From an uncultured Desulfobulbaceae bacterium (lineage in GTDB: Bacteria > Desulfobacterota > Desulfobulbia > Desulfobulbales > BM004), in NCBI GenBank assembly GCA_945787325.1, contig CALZHP010000028.1, positions 1 to 32,883 of the forward strand: a DNA stretch of 32,883 bases. Reading direction: 5' to 3'. Below the pieces are notes generated by a model that did not search any database, was not told the origin of the DNA, and saw only the letters and a program-made list of their open reading frames with translations. Of this stretch, positions 1 to 8,770 are shown in pieces (the stretch's first letter is position 1; each line of letters starts with the position of its first letter). The position numbers were made by a program, and so were the translations under genes.

Positions 1-614
1 TTTGCCATGAAAAATGAGACTATAATGACCGCTCCTATAGCAAGCAGAAGTACGAATGCCAGTGTTTTTATGGAAAGATCCGAGACCCTGATAATATCCC
101 GGTTTTTTTCCCCGATTCTCTGGCTGACATATGCTGCAGCATCTCGGCCTAGCTGAGTAATACGGTCTGCTGCCTGGATGGCGATTACTTCCATTTCTTT
201 TGCTGAAGTGCCACCCCGGTATCCTTCTCTTACTTCTGCTTCATATGCATAGATAGCCTGCTTGAAACGGATAGCAGCTTCAGTTATTTCATCAATGCTG
301 GCCAGTTCCTGTTCATCAGTGGCAAGTTCTTTTATAGATTTTACTTCTTTGATAATGCGGTTGATAAGCAGATCAATTGAAGCGACAACATCTGTTCTTC
401 CAAGCCTGTAATCATAAAGCCTGTCTTTAGTATCGGTAATTATTTCAGAAACGTCATACCAGCTTCTGAGCTTAACCTCGTCAACAGCAATAATATCGGT
501 AAGTCTTTTTGAGTTGCCTGCCATGATTAAATAGGCAAAAACACTCTCAATAAAGATGATGAGCAGGAGAATAAATAATCCGGTATTTCTTGCAGAGCGA
601 AACGACATTGCCAT
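1..614 (-). CDS. Membrane receptor, N-terminal part (probable sensor kinase or chemoreceptor), cut by window edge
   Basis: The reading frame stays open from an ATG at 614 to the window edge (about 204 codons), so only the N-terminus is visible. A good ribosome site (AAGAGGT) lies just upstream. The protein begins MAMSFRSARNTG, has a first membrane helix at about residues 11-31, a mostly helical hydrophilic domain of about 145 residues, and a second helix at about 178-200. This is the usual layout of a periplasmic four-helix-bundle sensor in a histidine kinase or methyl-accepting protein. It starts 37 bases after the PhnD-like gene in the same direction, so it is probably co-transcribed and may read the state of that binding protein. 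The output domain lies outside the window, so kinase versus chemoreceptor cannot be decided. Confidence 0.8.
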   Translation of the reverse strand, partial: MAMSFRSARNTGLFILLLIIFIESVFAYLIMAGNSKRLTDIIAVDEVKLRSWYDVSEIITDTKDRLYDYRLGRTDVVASIDLLINRIIKEVKSIKELATDEQELASIDEITEAAIRFKQAIYAYEAEVREGYRGGTSAKEMEVIAIQAADRITQLGRDAAAYVSQRIGEKNRDIIRVSDLSIKTLAFVLLLAIGAVIIVSFFMA

Positions 615-651
615 AGAATATTTACCTCTTGAACCTGTTCACCTGGTTCCA

Positions 652-1566
652 TTAATCCTTATAGGGAAAGGTTTCCAGATCTATTTTCAACTTGTGTACC
701 ATATTGTATAGGGAACGGTAATCCGCATTTGTTGTTTCAATAAATTTCTCGGCGCCGAAGTTTTTGAGAACTTCTCTGCCTTCATCAGTCTTATGGAGGT
801 TGAGAAACAAAGTTTTCAGACGGACTGCCAATGTATGGTTGAGATCCTTGCGGATGGCGATACCGTTTGAAGGGACGGCAGGAGATTCTGCGATGGTTAT
901 CATCTGTTCTGAAAAATCAGGATATTCCTTTTCCAGGGCATGGAATATATGATTTTTACCACCCCCAACATCTGCCTCACCAGTATATACGGCCCAGGCA
1001 GAGGAATCATGGCTTCCCGCAAAATAAATTTGTGAGAAATGGTCTTCCATGCTTTTAATATCATAGTACTGCATGTAATAAAGCTGGAAAATGTATCCCG
1101 CAGTAGTCGCCCTATGAACAAGAACGAGACTTTTACCCCTCATGTCTTCAACAGATGTTATACCGCTGTCCTTTCTAACAAATATATATCCTCTGTATGT
1201 TGAACTGCCATCAAGCCAAACCGGCCGGGCTATTGGTATAACACCTGCCTTTACATGGGTAAGCACATAACTGAAACTCCCGAAGAATCCTGCATCTGCA
1301 GTTCCTTCAAGAAACGCATCACAGATATCGCCGTAATTGGACATGATATTAACCCGTACACTCATATTCAATTTTTTTGAAAGATAATCTGTAATGTATT
1401 TATAACGCCTTCTTTGCTCAAAAACGTTTTTTTCAGGCACAAGGGCAATTACAACCTCGTTATTTAAGGTTCTTTCATTATTCCCAGACCCAGTGGCAAT
1501 GCCGGGTAAACTCATTAATATCAACAATATAGTTACTACCAGAGCTTTCCTTAAAAGGTAATTCAT
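652..1566 (-). CDS. PhnD-like periplasmic solute-binding protein
   Basis: The 304-residue protein has a signal peptide (about residues 1-26, hydrophobic core VVTILLILMSLPGIA). It then shows the two-lobed layout of the phosphate/phosphite/phosphonate binding-protein family (PhnD type): VVIALVPEKN at the start of lobe 1, a GTADAGFFGSFSYVL stretch, YRGYIFVRKDSGI, and the hinge-like DMRGKSLVLVHRATTAG. No ABC permease or ATPase gene is nearby. Proteins of this family next to a membrane sensor often act as ligand-sensing partners rather than transport components, and that is my inference here. The gene starts two bases after the stop of the haem-binding protein gene, which suggests translational coupling. 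The true ligand cannot be read from sequence. The fold call is firm; the role is not. Confidence 0.85.
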   Translation of the reverse strand: MNYLLRKALVVTILLILMSLPGIATGSGNNERTLNNEVVIALVPEKNVFEQRRRYKYITDYLSKKLNMSVRVNIMSNYGDICDAFLEGTADAGFFGSFSYVLTHVKAGVIPIARPVWLDGSSTYRGYIFVRKDSGITSVEDMRGKSLVLVHRATTAGYIFQLYYMQYYDIKSMEDHFSQIYFAGSHDSSAWAVYTGEADVGGGKNHIFHALEKEYPDFSEQMITIAESPAVPSNGIAIRKDLNHTLAVRLKTLFLNLHKTDEGREVLKNFGAEKFIETTNADYRSLYNMVHKLKIDLETFPYKD

Positions 1567-1568
1567 TA

Positions 1569-2471
1569 TTAGTCACCACTACTCAGGTTTGGAATTATGA
1601 GGATAAGGTTTTCGGATATATCGCCTTTGCCATATAGCGGTTGCGAAAGTTTGGGATTTTCATCTCTCCCCGCTATTTCATATCGGGAAACACCAAATTG
1701 GTACTTCCCTGGTTTGTTGAACTGAACATCATCTCTATTGCCGGTTTCCAGGAGTCGTGAAAATTCTATGGTCCAAATACCCTTTTCCCACACACCTTTT
1801 GCTTTAATGTCTGATCGGCTTCCATCTGGTGTGTTATAAGTAAATCTGGGAAGTTTTTCTTTTGAATAACCGACTGGTAGTTCTGACAGGTAAGCACACT
1901 TACCGGAATCCTCAAGGCGATGGAGGTAGATGGTTCTGCCGCTCTTGTTGGTAAGCTTGGTGCTGTCCTCTACCTTGCTGAAAGACAGAAGATGCATTTT
2001 ATCATCAGCATGACCAGCAGGATCTGTACGGCATGCCTTCCAGAACCATATGTCAGCCCTGTATTGATTGTCTCCATAAATGCTGAGATCTACAGGCCCG
2101 TTTTCCATATTCCACTTGAAAACGACTGTGTCTTCTATGTCGTATCCAACCCTATAAATCTGTCTAGCTTTATCCCATACCCAGCTTTTGTGGCTTCGAG
2201 ACTCATCAGTATCAGGAAATTTAACAAGAAGAAAAATACGCTTATCAGTAGTTACAGCTTTAATATGAATATCAATCCCAGCAACAAGGTCATGGGTTGC
2301 GACTTCTTTAGCTAATTCCCATGACGGATCGTTCCCCCTTCCGTCTATTTTCGGGGGATTATCTGTTAATACAGCCACAAGAGGCTCAACGGCATATGCT
2401 TGAGGCATGACAGAGAATGATATAACAATAAATGAAACAAGTAGGTTGGCTGTTCTCATGGTTGTTTTCAT
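1569..2471 (-). CDS. Periplasmic haem-binding protein, ethylbenzene dehydrogenase gamma-subunit-like domain
   Basis: The 300-residue secreted protein has a signal peptide (residues 1-27, ending PQAYA-VEP). The rest matches the cytochrome c-552/DMSO-reductase-like haem-binding domain (EB_dh family). It begins with PPKIDGRGNDPSWELA and carries the hallmark ADIWFWKACRTDPAGHADD near residues 139-157. It lacks CxxCH, so haem, if bound, would be b-type, as in ethylbenzene and DMSO dehydrogenase gamma subunits. The usual molybdenum catalytic subunit is not next to it. Instead it is coupled to a PhnD-like protein and a membrane sensor, which hints at redox or small-ligand sensing. The ATG at 2471 has no strong ribosome site, and a second ATG lies four codons later. 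Confidence 0.85.
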   Translation of the reverse strand: MKTTMRTANLLVSFIVISFSVMPQAYAVEPLVAVLTDNPPKIDGRGNDPSWELAKEVATHDLVAGIDIHIKAVTTDKRIFLLVKFPDTDESRSHKSWVWDKARQIYRVGYDIEDTVVFKWNMENGPVDLSIYGDNQYRADIWFWKACRTDPAGHADDKMHLLSFSKVEDSTKLTNKSGRTIYLHRLEDSGKCAYLSELPVGYSKEKLPRFTYNTPDGSRSDIKAKGVWEKGIWTIEFSRLLETGNRDDVQFNKPGKYQFGVSRYEIAGRDENPKLSQPLYGKGDISENLILIIPNLSSGD

Positions 2472-2549
2472 CAGAAGAGTTATAAAAATTATAAAATTTC
2501 GATTAGCCTATAGATAATACAATGATAATTGAATTCATTAATATTGGAC

Positions 2550-4424
2550 TTACTGGTCTTCATCTATACAACAGTATACGGGGAATAGAACTTTCACTTC
2601 AGTATATTTTCCTTCTTCACTGTTAATTATGAGTTGTCCTGAATGGTCTTTAATAATACCGTGGCTGATAGTGAGACCAAGTCCGGTTCCAAGTTCTTCA
2701 GGCTTGGTGGAAAAAAAGGGGTTGATTATTTTGTCGAGGTTTTTTTCAGGAATTCCTACACCCTGATCGTAAAAAGAAATCAGTACAAATTTGTTACCAT
2801 CGTACATTTCTTCTTTACCTTGGATTCTCAGCAACTTATCCGGATGAATTCCAGGATGCTTTTTATCCAGAGCGTAGCGAGCGTTGTTGATGAGGTTCAG
2901 GAAGACCTGTTGTATCTGTTGGAAATGGCCGAAAATTCTGGGTAATTTTTTCGATATGTCCACCTGCAGATTGATGCATTCTTTCAGTGCCTGTGTTTCT
3001 GAAAGAGCGAGTGCTTCGTCCAGAATAGTTTGAATGTCGAGTGGCGATTTTATATTTTCACTTTCACGGGCGAAAGAGAGAAGGCTTTTTACAATTGATG
3101 AAACGCGATCCCCCTCTTTGATAATTCGTTCCGGTATGTCACTTTCATTTATTTCACCTTCTCCGAGTTCATCAAGCAGGATCTGGCCGAAATTAATTAT
3201 TGTGTTAATAGGGTTGTTGATCTCGTGTGCCACACCGGCTGCCAGTTCACCGATTGATGCCAGGTGACTTGCCCGCATAGCCTCTGTCTGCAGGATGATT
3301 TTTTCCGTGATATCACTTGCAACTTCAATGACATTTGAGACAGTGCCGTTTTCGTCTTTTATCGGGATGGCGCGAAGGTCCCAGAACTTGCCGTCCGGGG
3401 TAGAAATCTGAAGACTTTCAACATTGCCTGTTTTAAAACTCGTCATTCCCGGGCATTCCCTGCATGGTTGATCGTTTTCCCATAGATAATGGCAGCTGTT
3501 ACGGCTTAATGCCGTATTATCTTTGCCCATTTCATCCACTGTCCCCCTGTTGGCCCACAGGATTTTCATGTCTGGAGAGATTAAAATAAGGCGGTCGGGA
3601 ATGGCGTTCAGCAGAGCGTTAAACTCAAGAAATAGTTTTCGATATTTTCTTTCGCTTTCAAGAAGGGCTTCTTCGGCTTTTTTTCTTTTAGTAATATCCA
3701 GGGAGTATTCTATCATCTGTATAAGGTTGCCTTCTTTGTCAAAGATAGGATACCCATGTACTTCAACGTTTCGTATACTCCCGTCATTATTGTAATGAAT
3801 ATGTTCGGCAACAATTGGCTTCCCTTTCTCTTTAACTTCAACGAGAGGGCAGATATGATCATTACCGCTGCATGGTTTTTCACTTTTATGTGTCAACCGA
3901 TAGCAGGTGGCACCCTCCCACTCTTCATGCGCTGAAAGCGCAGAATTGGCATAAATGATTGAATAATCATTTGCATCGATTACATAAAAAGGGTGGGTCA
4001 GAGACTCAATGACGGTCTGTAGAAAATCATTCTGTCGCTGGAAGCCCTCTTCTCTCAGTATTCGTGTTGTTATGTCCTGGGCCAGGCCAATTACCCTGTT
4101 TGGAGAATCGGAATTATCAGAGTGGAATTCGAGATTCTGGCTTATTATTCTTTCATTGCCGTTTGGCCAGATAATACGATATTCAATAATTGCCGGTTTG
4201 GAAATTGATATGGCATCACGGATGGCTTTATCTGTATTTTTCCTGTCATCCGGATGAATAATTGAGATTAAAGACTCATAACTGCCGCCCGTATTTTCTT
4301 TGTCAATACCGGCAATCATACAGAATCCTTCTGACCACAACAGGACATTTTCCTTAAGGAGCCACTCCCAAGTCCCGAAATTAAACAGGTGTTCTGATCG
4401 GGCCAACATGTCATTATCCTGCAA
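2550..4424 (-). CDS. Cytoplasmic PAS-PAS-PAS sensor histidine kinase
   Basis: The 624-residue protein has no membrane helix. It contains three PAS domains (about 10-122, 130-248, 262-378), a HisKA dimerisation region with phospho-acceptor His400 in GVAHEINNPINTI, and a HATPase domain (about 495-615) with the N box NLINNARYA, G1 DQGVGI and G2 GTGLGL. PAS2 and PAS3 each carry clustered cysteines (C174/C185/C192 and C311/C321/C324, with PC and CP pairs), a pattern seen in many anaerobe PAS kinases that could bind a metal or sense redox state. The first codon is read as TTG at 4424, preceded by GGGAGAG; an ATG five codons later (4409) is the alternative. Likely partners are the two NtrC-type regulators at 12.0-16.3 kb, but this is inference. 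Confidence 0.9.
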   Translation of the reverse strand: MQDNDMLARSEHLFNFGTWEWLLKENVLLWSEGFCMIAGIDKENTGGSYESLISIIHPDDRKNTDKAIRDAISISKPAIIEYRIIWPNGNERIISQNLEFHSDNSDSPNRVIGLAQDITTRILREEGFQRQNDFLQTVIESLTHPFYVIDANDYSIIYANSALSAHEEWEGATCYRLTHKSEKPCSGNDHICPLVEVKEKGKPIVAEHIHYNNDGSIRNVEVHGYPIFDKEGNLIQMIEYSLDITKRKKAEEALLESERKYRKLFLEFNALLNAIPDRLILISPDMKILWANRGTVDEMGKDNTALSRNSCHYLWENDQPCRECPGMTSFKTGNVESLQISTPDGKFWDLRAIPIKDENGTVSNVIEVASDITEKIILQTEAMRASHLASIGELAAGVAHEINNPINTIINFGQILLDELGEGEINESDIPERIIKEGDRVSSIVKSLLSFARESENIKSPLDIQTILDEALALSETQALKECINLQVDISKKLPRIFGHFQQIQQVFLNLINNARYALDKKHPGIHPDKLLRIQGKEEMYDGNKFVLISFYDQGVGIPEKNLDKIINPFFSTKPEELGTGLGLTISHGIIKDHSGQLIINSEEGKYTEVKVLFPVYCCIDEDQ

Positions 4425-4553
4425 TGTTGTCTCTCCCGCCGTTCAAGAATGTTTACATGTTGATATCAATTACAAAGGTAATTTGTGTTTTAGGTACATT
4501 ATCTAATAAAATGGCGTCAGGCAAGTTGGATTTGATAATATCACAGGAGGAAG

Positions 4554-4616
4554 CCCCTGATGCCAATAAGATAGAATATAATGAGCATGATTGAAACATG
4601 ATATTTATATCAGGGG
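4554..4616. repeat. Long-loop inverted repeat between the two histidine kinase genes
   Basis: CCCCTGAT (4554-4561) and ATCAGGGG (4609-4616) are perfect 8-bp arms around a 47-base AT-rich loop. It lies just past the end of the 915-residue kinase gene on the minus strand and could fold in its transcript. There is no T-run on the minus-strand side, so a simple Rho-independent terminator is unlikely. The rest of the 4425-4669 gap holds no convincing gene. Confidence 0.3.
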
Positions 4617-4669
4617 TTTCATCAATCGCAAATATGATTATTTTGCATTTCGCTAAGAAGCAATTCTTA

Positions 4670-7417
4670 TTACTGGACAGGCTGTACAGCTTCATCCAGG
4701 TAGTCTTGATTAACGGGGAGTTCAACAGTAACAGCTGTATAATCGTTGGGGACACTGTCAAAACGGATTTCACCGTTGTGATTTTTAATTAAACCGTGGC
4801 AGATACTGAGTCCGAGGCCGGTTCCCTGATCCGGTGGTTTTGTTGAGAAGAAAGGCTCACATAGACGAGGGATATCTTCGGCTTCAATTCCAGTGCCCCT
4901 GTCTACAAAGGACGCTGTAAGCCACTGCTGCCCGTTTTTTACAAGAATATCTCCATTAACCTCTACCTTTTTATTATCATGTTTACCAGGATATTTGAGA
5001 TTTAAAGCATAGCGGGCGTTGCTCAGCAGATTTAGGAAAACATGCTGCATTTGTTGCGTATTGACCTGTATAGAGGGAAGTTTGCTTGGGAAATTCATGT
5101 TGATCTTTATACCTTCGTTTTTCAACTGGTTCTTCATGAGAGAAATTGTTTCATCAATTACTTTTTCAATCTGAATATGCTCCATTTTCTGAGACTGGTT
5201 TCTGTTGAAAAACAGTATACGCTGGACTAAGTGTGAAATTCTTTCTCCCTGTCCATTTATTTTTTCCAGCAGGTTAATCTGGTTCTCGTTCCCATCAGAA
5301 TCTATCATGTCGTCTGTAAGTATCTGGGAGTAGTTGATGAGACTGTTGCTTAACTCATTTATTTCATGAGCAACTCCTGTGGCTACTTCTCCCAGAGCTG
5401 CTAATTGACAAGCCTTTACTGCCCGGGCCTTATGAACGTTGTCGCTGCCGAGTTTTCGCAATATCAATATGATTTGCGGGGCTGCGGGGCTGGTACCCTC
5501 AAGTTTGGAAATTGCTACTAGGTATTCATCGTCGTGACCGGGGAGAAGCATGCTGACTTCACCAGATTTATTAATGAATATTTTGGTAAACGGATGCGAA
5601 GGGGACATCTCTCTATCGATATCAAAAAGGTGAAACAGATTTCTGCCAACAATTGTATTACCATATGAGTGAAAAAGATTGCATGACTGCCGGTTAGCCT
5701 CCAGGATAGTACCGTCTTCACCTGTTACCAGAACCGCCTCGTCCAATGATTCTGACAGGTGCTCATATTTTGACTGATAGATCTTACCATCTGAATACGG
5801 CAGAGCTGCATATGGTGGCAGGCCGGTCCAGATAATTGTAGCCTTATTATCCAGTGGCTTATCAAGAAAGAGATAACATCCTTTGAAGTGATTGGTATTA
5901 TTGTTTTTAAGCACAATCTCAGTATCGAAAAGTTGCTGGTCACTTTCTGAGACAACCGGGCTTTCAGCAAGACACTTCTGAACAGATTTTTGTTCGCTTG
6001 CTTTGAAAAATAGTTCATGCCATTTTTTGCCAATGACTTCCCGACGGTTGTAACCAGTATAGCTTTCAAAGTTAGAGTTGCAGAAAATAATAGTACCGTC
6101 AGGCAGGAGTTGAACCTGAAGTGCTTTTGTTTCCTCAGTGATATTAATAAATTGTTGATTCCTTTGGCGCAGGAGTTTTTTTATTCCGAGAACATAAATA
6201 ACTTGGGCTATCTCTTTTGCGAGATGGGTGAGAAGGGCGCTTTCATCCCCATTAAATCCATCCATAGATAATGAATAAATTTCCAAATTCCCAAAATATA
6301 ATTGTTTATAAACGATTGGGAAGGAGGCATAACATGCTTTTCCAGCTTCCAGTGGAGTACCCTTTAATTTTTCAAATGGGATACCTGTAAGGATGTCATC
6401 AAGGACAAAATTCTCTTTTATTCCCATTATGTTGTTGGAGGGTTTTGTTTTAAGCAGTTTATCCCTTGAAGTAAGCAACAACATTACCGATTTGTCGGCA
6501 TGATGGGTGTCATGAATTTGGGGCTCTGTTAATTTGAACAGCTTTTTGATACTATTTTCATTTTGCCACTGGAAATCGATATGGAAGTAATCTTCATTGA
6601 AAAGAAGGGACCTGCAAACAACGGTAGATATAACTTCAGGTGAATTAGCCGCGCTTAAAGCCTCACTCGTGGCATTTACCGCTTGCAATACACGTTGACC
6701 ACGACTCAACTCCTGGGACTTTATGTTGTGGTTCTGGAAAAGATCAAACAATAAGCCTGATAACCTTGCAATGTCGCCACTTTTCCTCAGGCTGGTAATG
6801 TTGAATCTTTTTCCTGCAGCAATCTCCTTGATCTGCCTTATTAAATCAAGTAGTGGCGCGGCCAGATGACGGTTAACATATAGTAGAATATTAATTATGA
6901 TGAATACCGAAATAGCCAGGGTGCCGATAATAACACTCTGAAAACTAATGAGCTTACGTTTGACATGATTTACAATTACCCGGTCAAACAGCATCAATCG
7001 TTCCCCGAGAATCCGAACCTCCTGGTTTAGCTGCCGTATTTGGGCCTTTTCAATATTTCCCGAACCGATACTCTTCAGTGAAAGAATAATACCTGCAAGA
7101 TCTACCTGATTTGCAAAAGAAAGCTTGTACTCGTCGGGAATTAGTGAATTTTGAAGTATTCGTGAAATATTGGAATTAAGGCTTTCAACATCACTGCTAA
7201 TACCGCTTAGGTGATCGTATCTATTTTCCAGGAGAGATTCGGTAATGTGCCCGCGGATAGTAACATATTGGAAGATGACCATTTCATTCTGTTTGATCAT
7301 CTCTTCGTAATTTTGATGCAATTGGTACTGTTTCAGACCAAACGCAAGAAGAAGACCAAGAGTAGCGGCTATCCCAATGACAACCGGAAAGATCTTTTTT
7401 TTCAGGTTTATAGTCAT
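4670..7417 (-). CDS. Membrane-bound GAF/PAS sensor histidine kinase
   Basis: This is a 915-residue kinase. It has membrane helices at about 9-27 and 160-181 enclosing a helical periplasmic domain, then a HAMP-like linker (about 182-235), a GAF-like region (240-415), two PAS domains (425-530 and 548-655), a HisKA region with His684 and a HATPase domain (780-905) with NLLSNARYA, DRGTGI and GTGLGL. The H box reads AHEINELSNS, where the related kinase downstream has HEINNPINT, so the usual N-P pair is replaced. The phospho-accepting His and all ATP-binding boxes remain. The ATG at 7417 has no clear ribosome site; a hairpin terminator of the preceding operon lies only 20 bases upstream. It belongs to the same sensory block as the 2550-4424 kinase. 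Confidence 0.9.
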   Translation of the reverse strand: MTINLKKKIFPVVIGIAATLGLLLAFGLKQYQLHQNYEEMIKQNEMVIFQYVTIRGHITESLLENRYDHLSGISSDVESLNSNISRILQNSLIPDEYKLSFANQVDLAGIILSLKSIGSGNIEKAQIRQLNQEVRILGERLMLFDRVIVNHVKRKLISFQSVIIGTLAISVFIIINILLYVNRHLAAPLLDLIRQIKEIAAGKRFNITSLRKSGDIARLSGLLFDLFQNHNIKSQELSRGQRVLQAVNATSEALSAANSPEVISTVVCRSLLFNEDYFHIDFQWQNENSIKKLFKLTEPQIHDTHHADKSVMLLLTSRDKLLKTKPSNNIMGIKENFVLDDILTGIPFEKLKGTPLEAGKACYASFPIVYKQLYFGNLEIYSLSMDGFNGDESALLTHLAKEIAQVIYVLGIKKLLRQRNQQFINITEETKALQVQLLPDGTIIFCNSNFESYTGYNRREVIGKKWHELFFKASEQKSVQKCLAESPVVSESDQQLFDTEIVLKNNNTNHFKGCYLFLDKPLDNKATIIWTGLPPYAALPYSDGKIYQSKYEHLSESLDEAVLVTGEDGTILEANRQSCNLFHSYGNTIVGRNLFHLFDIDREMSPSHPFTKIFINKSGEVSMLLPGHDDEYLVAISKLEGTSPAAPQIILILRKLGSDNVHKARAVKACQLAALGEVATGVAHEINELSNSLINYSQILTDDMIDSDGNENQINLLEKINGQGERISHLVQRILFFNRNQSQKMEHIQIEKVIDETISLMKNQLKNEGIKINMNFPSKLPSIQVNTQQMQHVFLNLLSNARYALNLKYPGKHDNKKVEVNGDILVKNGQQWLTASFVDRGTGIEAEDIPRLCEPFFSTKPPDQGTGLGLSICHGLIKNHNGEIRFDSVPNDYTAVTVELPVNQDYLDEAVQPVQ

Positions 7418-7436
7418 GAGGGTTGTATTTGAGAGA

Positions 7437-7477
7437 ACCGTGGGGGTGTTGAAAGTTATCTTTCAACACCCCACGGT
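7437..7477 (-). terminator. Hairpin terminator of the HybA/HybB-type operon
   Basis: Arms ACCGTGGG-GTGTTGAAAG and CTTTCAACACCCCACGGT pair over about 18 bp with one bulged base and a TTAT loop. The hairpin lies 28 bases past the stop of the NrfD-like gene. The minus-strand tail (TTCTCTC) is only moderately T-rich. Its position between two same-strand genes of different type supports a terminator. Confidence 0.7.
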
Positions 7478-7505
7478 ATAATGTTGGTAGTTATTATCTG
7501 TTATT

Positions 7506-8765
7506 TTAAACGTCTTTGCTTTCTTTCCATGAATATAATATTGGTAAACGGTACAGGATGAAACGATAGGTAACGATGTATAGTGCGTAGATTGTTATAA
7601 CAATAACGACCTCACGCCAGTGTGGGATTTCCTGATACAGTTTCCAGTTAAAGGTTATAAGCGCAGTATTCAGACGATTCAGCGCGATCCCCAGAACAGT
7701 GATGAGTGCTGTGAACCTGGCCAGTCCAGCCAAATTGTTTCGTATGGAGTACGTGAATAAAATTATTGGCAGGATAACACCAATCAGCATTTCGAGCATA
7801 AACCACTGTCCCCATCCCGTTGCGAGATAATGCCAGTCGCTATCATGAGCAACGGCGATAATCTTTATGACCAGGTAGGTGATAAGAGCGAGAGTCGCGC
7901 CCTTTGCCAGCCCGAGAGTCAGACGGTCCAGGTTGTCTGTGAAGTTTGCATCGCATCGCCAGGCCATGGATTTTTTGCAGATTGTGCTCACTACGATGAG
8001 CATACAAAGACCTGCAAAAATTGAAGATGTAAAGAAATGGAACCACAGAAAGGGAGCTGAAAACCAGAGCGGGTGCACTTTCCCAGGAGCGTACGTGAAC
8101 AACGCTCCAAGGGCCCCTTGGTGAAGGGTCGAGAGGATTATGCCCGCAATTGTAAGGCCAATGATCATGCTTTTGATGAACTTCTTAAGCTTAGGCATCC
8201 CCATCCATTCCGCGAAAGCAGGTACAAGTTCGGCCACCTGAACTGAAAGATAGGTGGCGACATGCCAGGCTACCAGGAAAAGAACGGCTGCTGGTCCAAG
8301 AGATACAAACATGGGATAAATAAGCCGCCACGGTTGTCCCAGGTCAACCTGCAGGAATACAACAGCGAAGAAATAGCCTAAAAGTCCATTGAGAAGCGCG
8401 AGGCGCTCAATTGGTTTAAAGTCTTTACGTCCAAAAACTTCTACAGTTGTACCCAACATAAACCCTGAGGCTGAAAGAGGTACCATTACAAAGAGTCCCC
8501 AACCAAGGAAAAGCCCCCAGGGATAATCGTAGGAACTGTGAGTAACGTACCCTAGACCGAAAGCGAAGCGGCCAATTATTATTGGTAATCCCACGGCGAA
8601 TATAACAGCCAGCAGCCAGTTAAATGGATTTCGTACCGCCTGGGCCATATATTCTTGGGTGGTCATTCCCAGCAGCAGTTTCTCCTTCACAGTCCACATA
8701 AGTTTACTGTCACCTTTTTCCAGTGTATTTATAGGCGTTTTGCCATTTGCAGCAAGTGTTCTCAT
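7506..8765 (-). CDS. HybB/NrfD-type integral membrane protein, quinone-site subunit
   Basis: The 419-residue protein has nine to ten predicted membrane helices and belongs to the NrfD/HybB/PsrC superfamily, whose members carry the quinone/quinol site of respiratory complexes. The HybB-side signature is clear: ILSTLHQGALGALF followed by GKVHPLWFS near residues 212-234, then a helix with WFHFFTSSIFAG. It starts 5 bases after the HybA-like ferredoxin gene with its own GGAGG site, and it is the last gene of the operon. Together with that ferredoxin and the five-haem cytochrome it forms a quinone / FeS / haem electron relay like the Qrc or Cbc type. No hydrogenase or molybdopterin subunit is adjacent, so the name HybB describes family only. 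Confidence 0.9.
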   Translation of the reverse strand: MRTLAANGKTPINTLEKGDSKLMWTVKEKLLLGMTTQEYMAQAVRNPFNWLLAVIFAVGLPIIIGRFAFGLGYVTHSSYDYPWGLFLGWGLFVMVPLSASGFMLGTTVEVFGRKDFKPIERLALLNGLLGYFFAVVFLQVDLGQPWRLIYPMFVSLGPAAVLFLVAWHVATYLSVQVAELVPAFAEWMGMPKLKKFIKSMIIGLTIAGIILSTLHQGALGALFTYAPGKVHPLWFSAPFLWFHFFTSSIFAGLCMLIVVSTICKKSMAWRCDANFTDNLDRLTLGLAKGATLALITYLVIKIIAVAHDSDWHYLATGWGQWFMLEMLIGVILPIILFTYSIRNNLAGLARFTALITVLGIALNRLNTALITFNWKLYQEIPHWREVVIVITIYALYIVTYRFILYRLPILYSWKESKDV

Positions 8766-8770
8766 TATTC

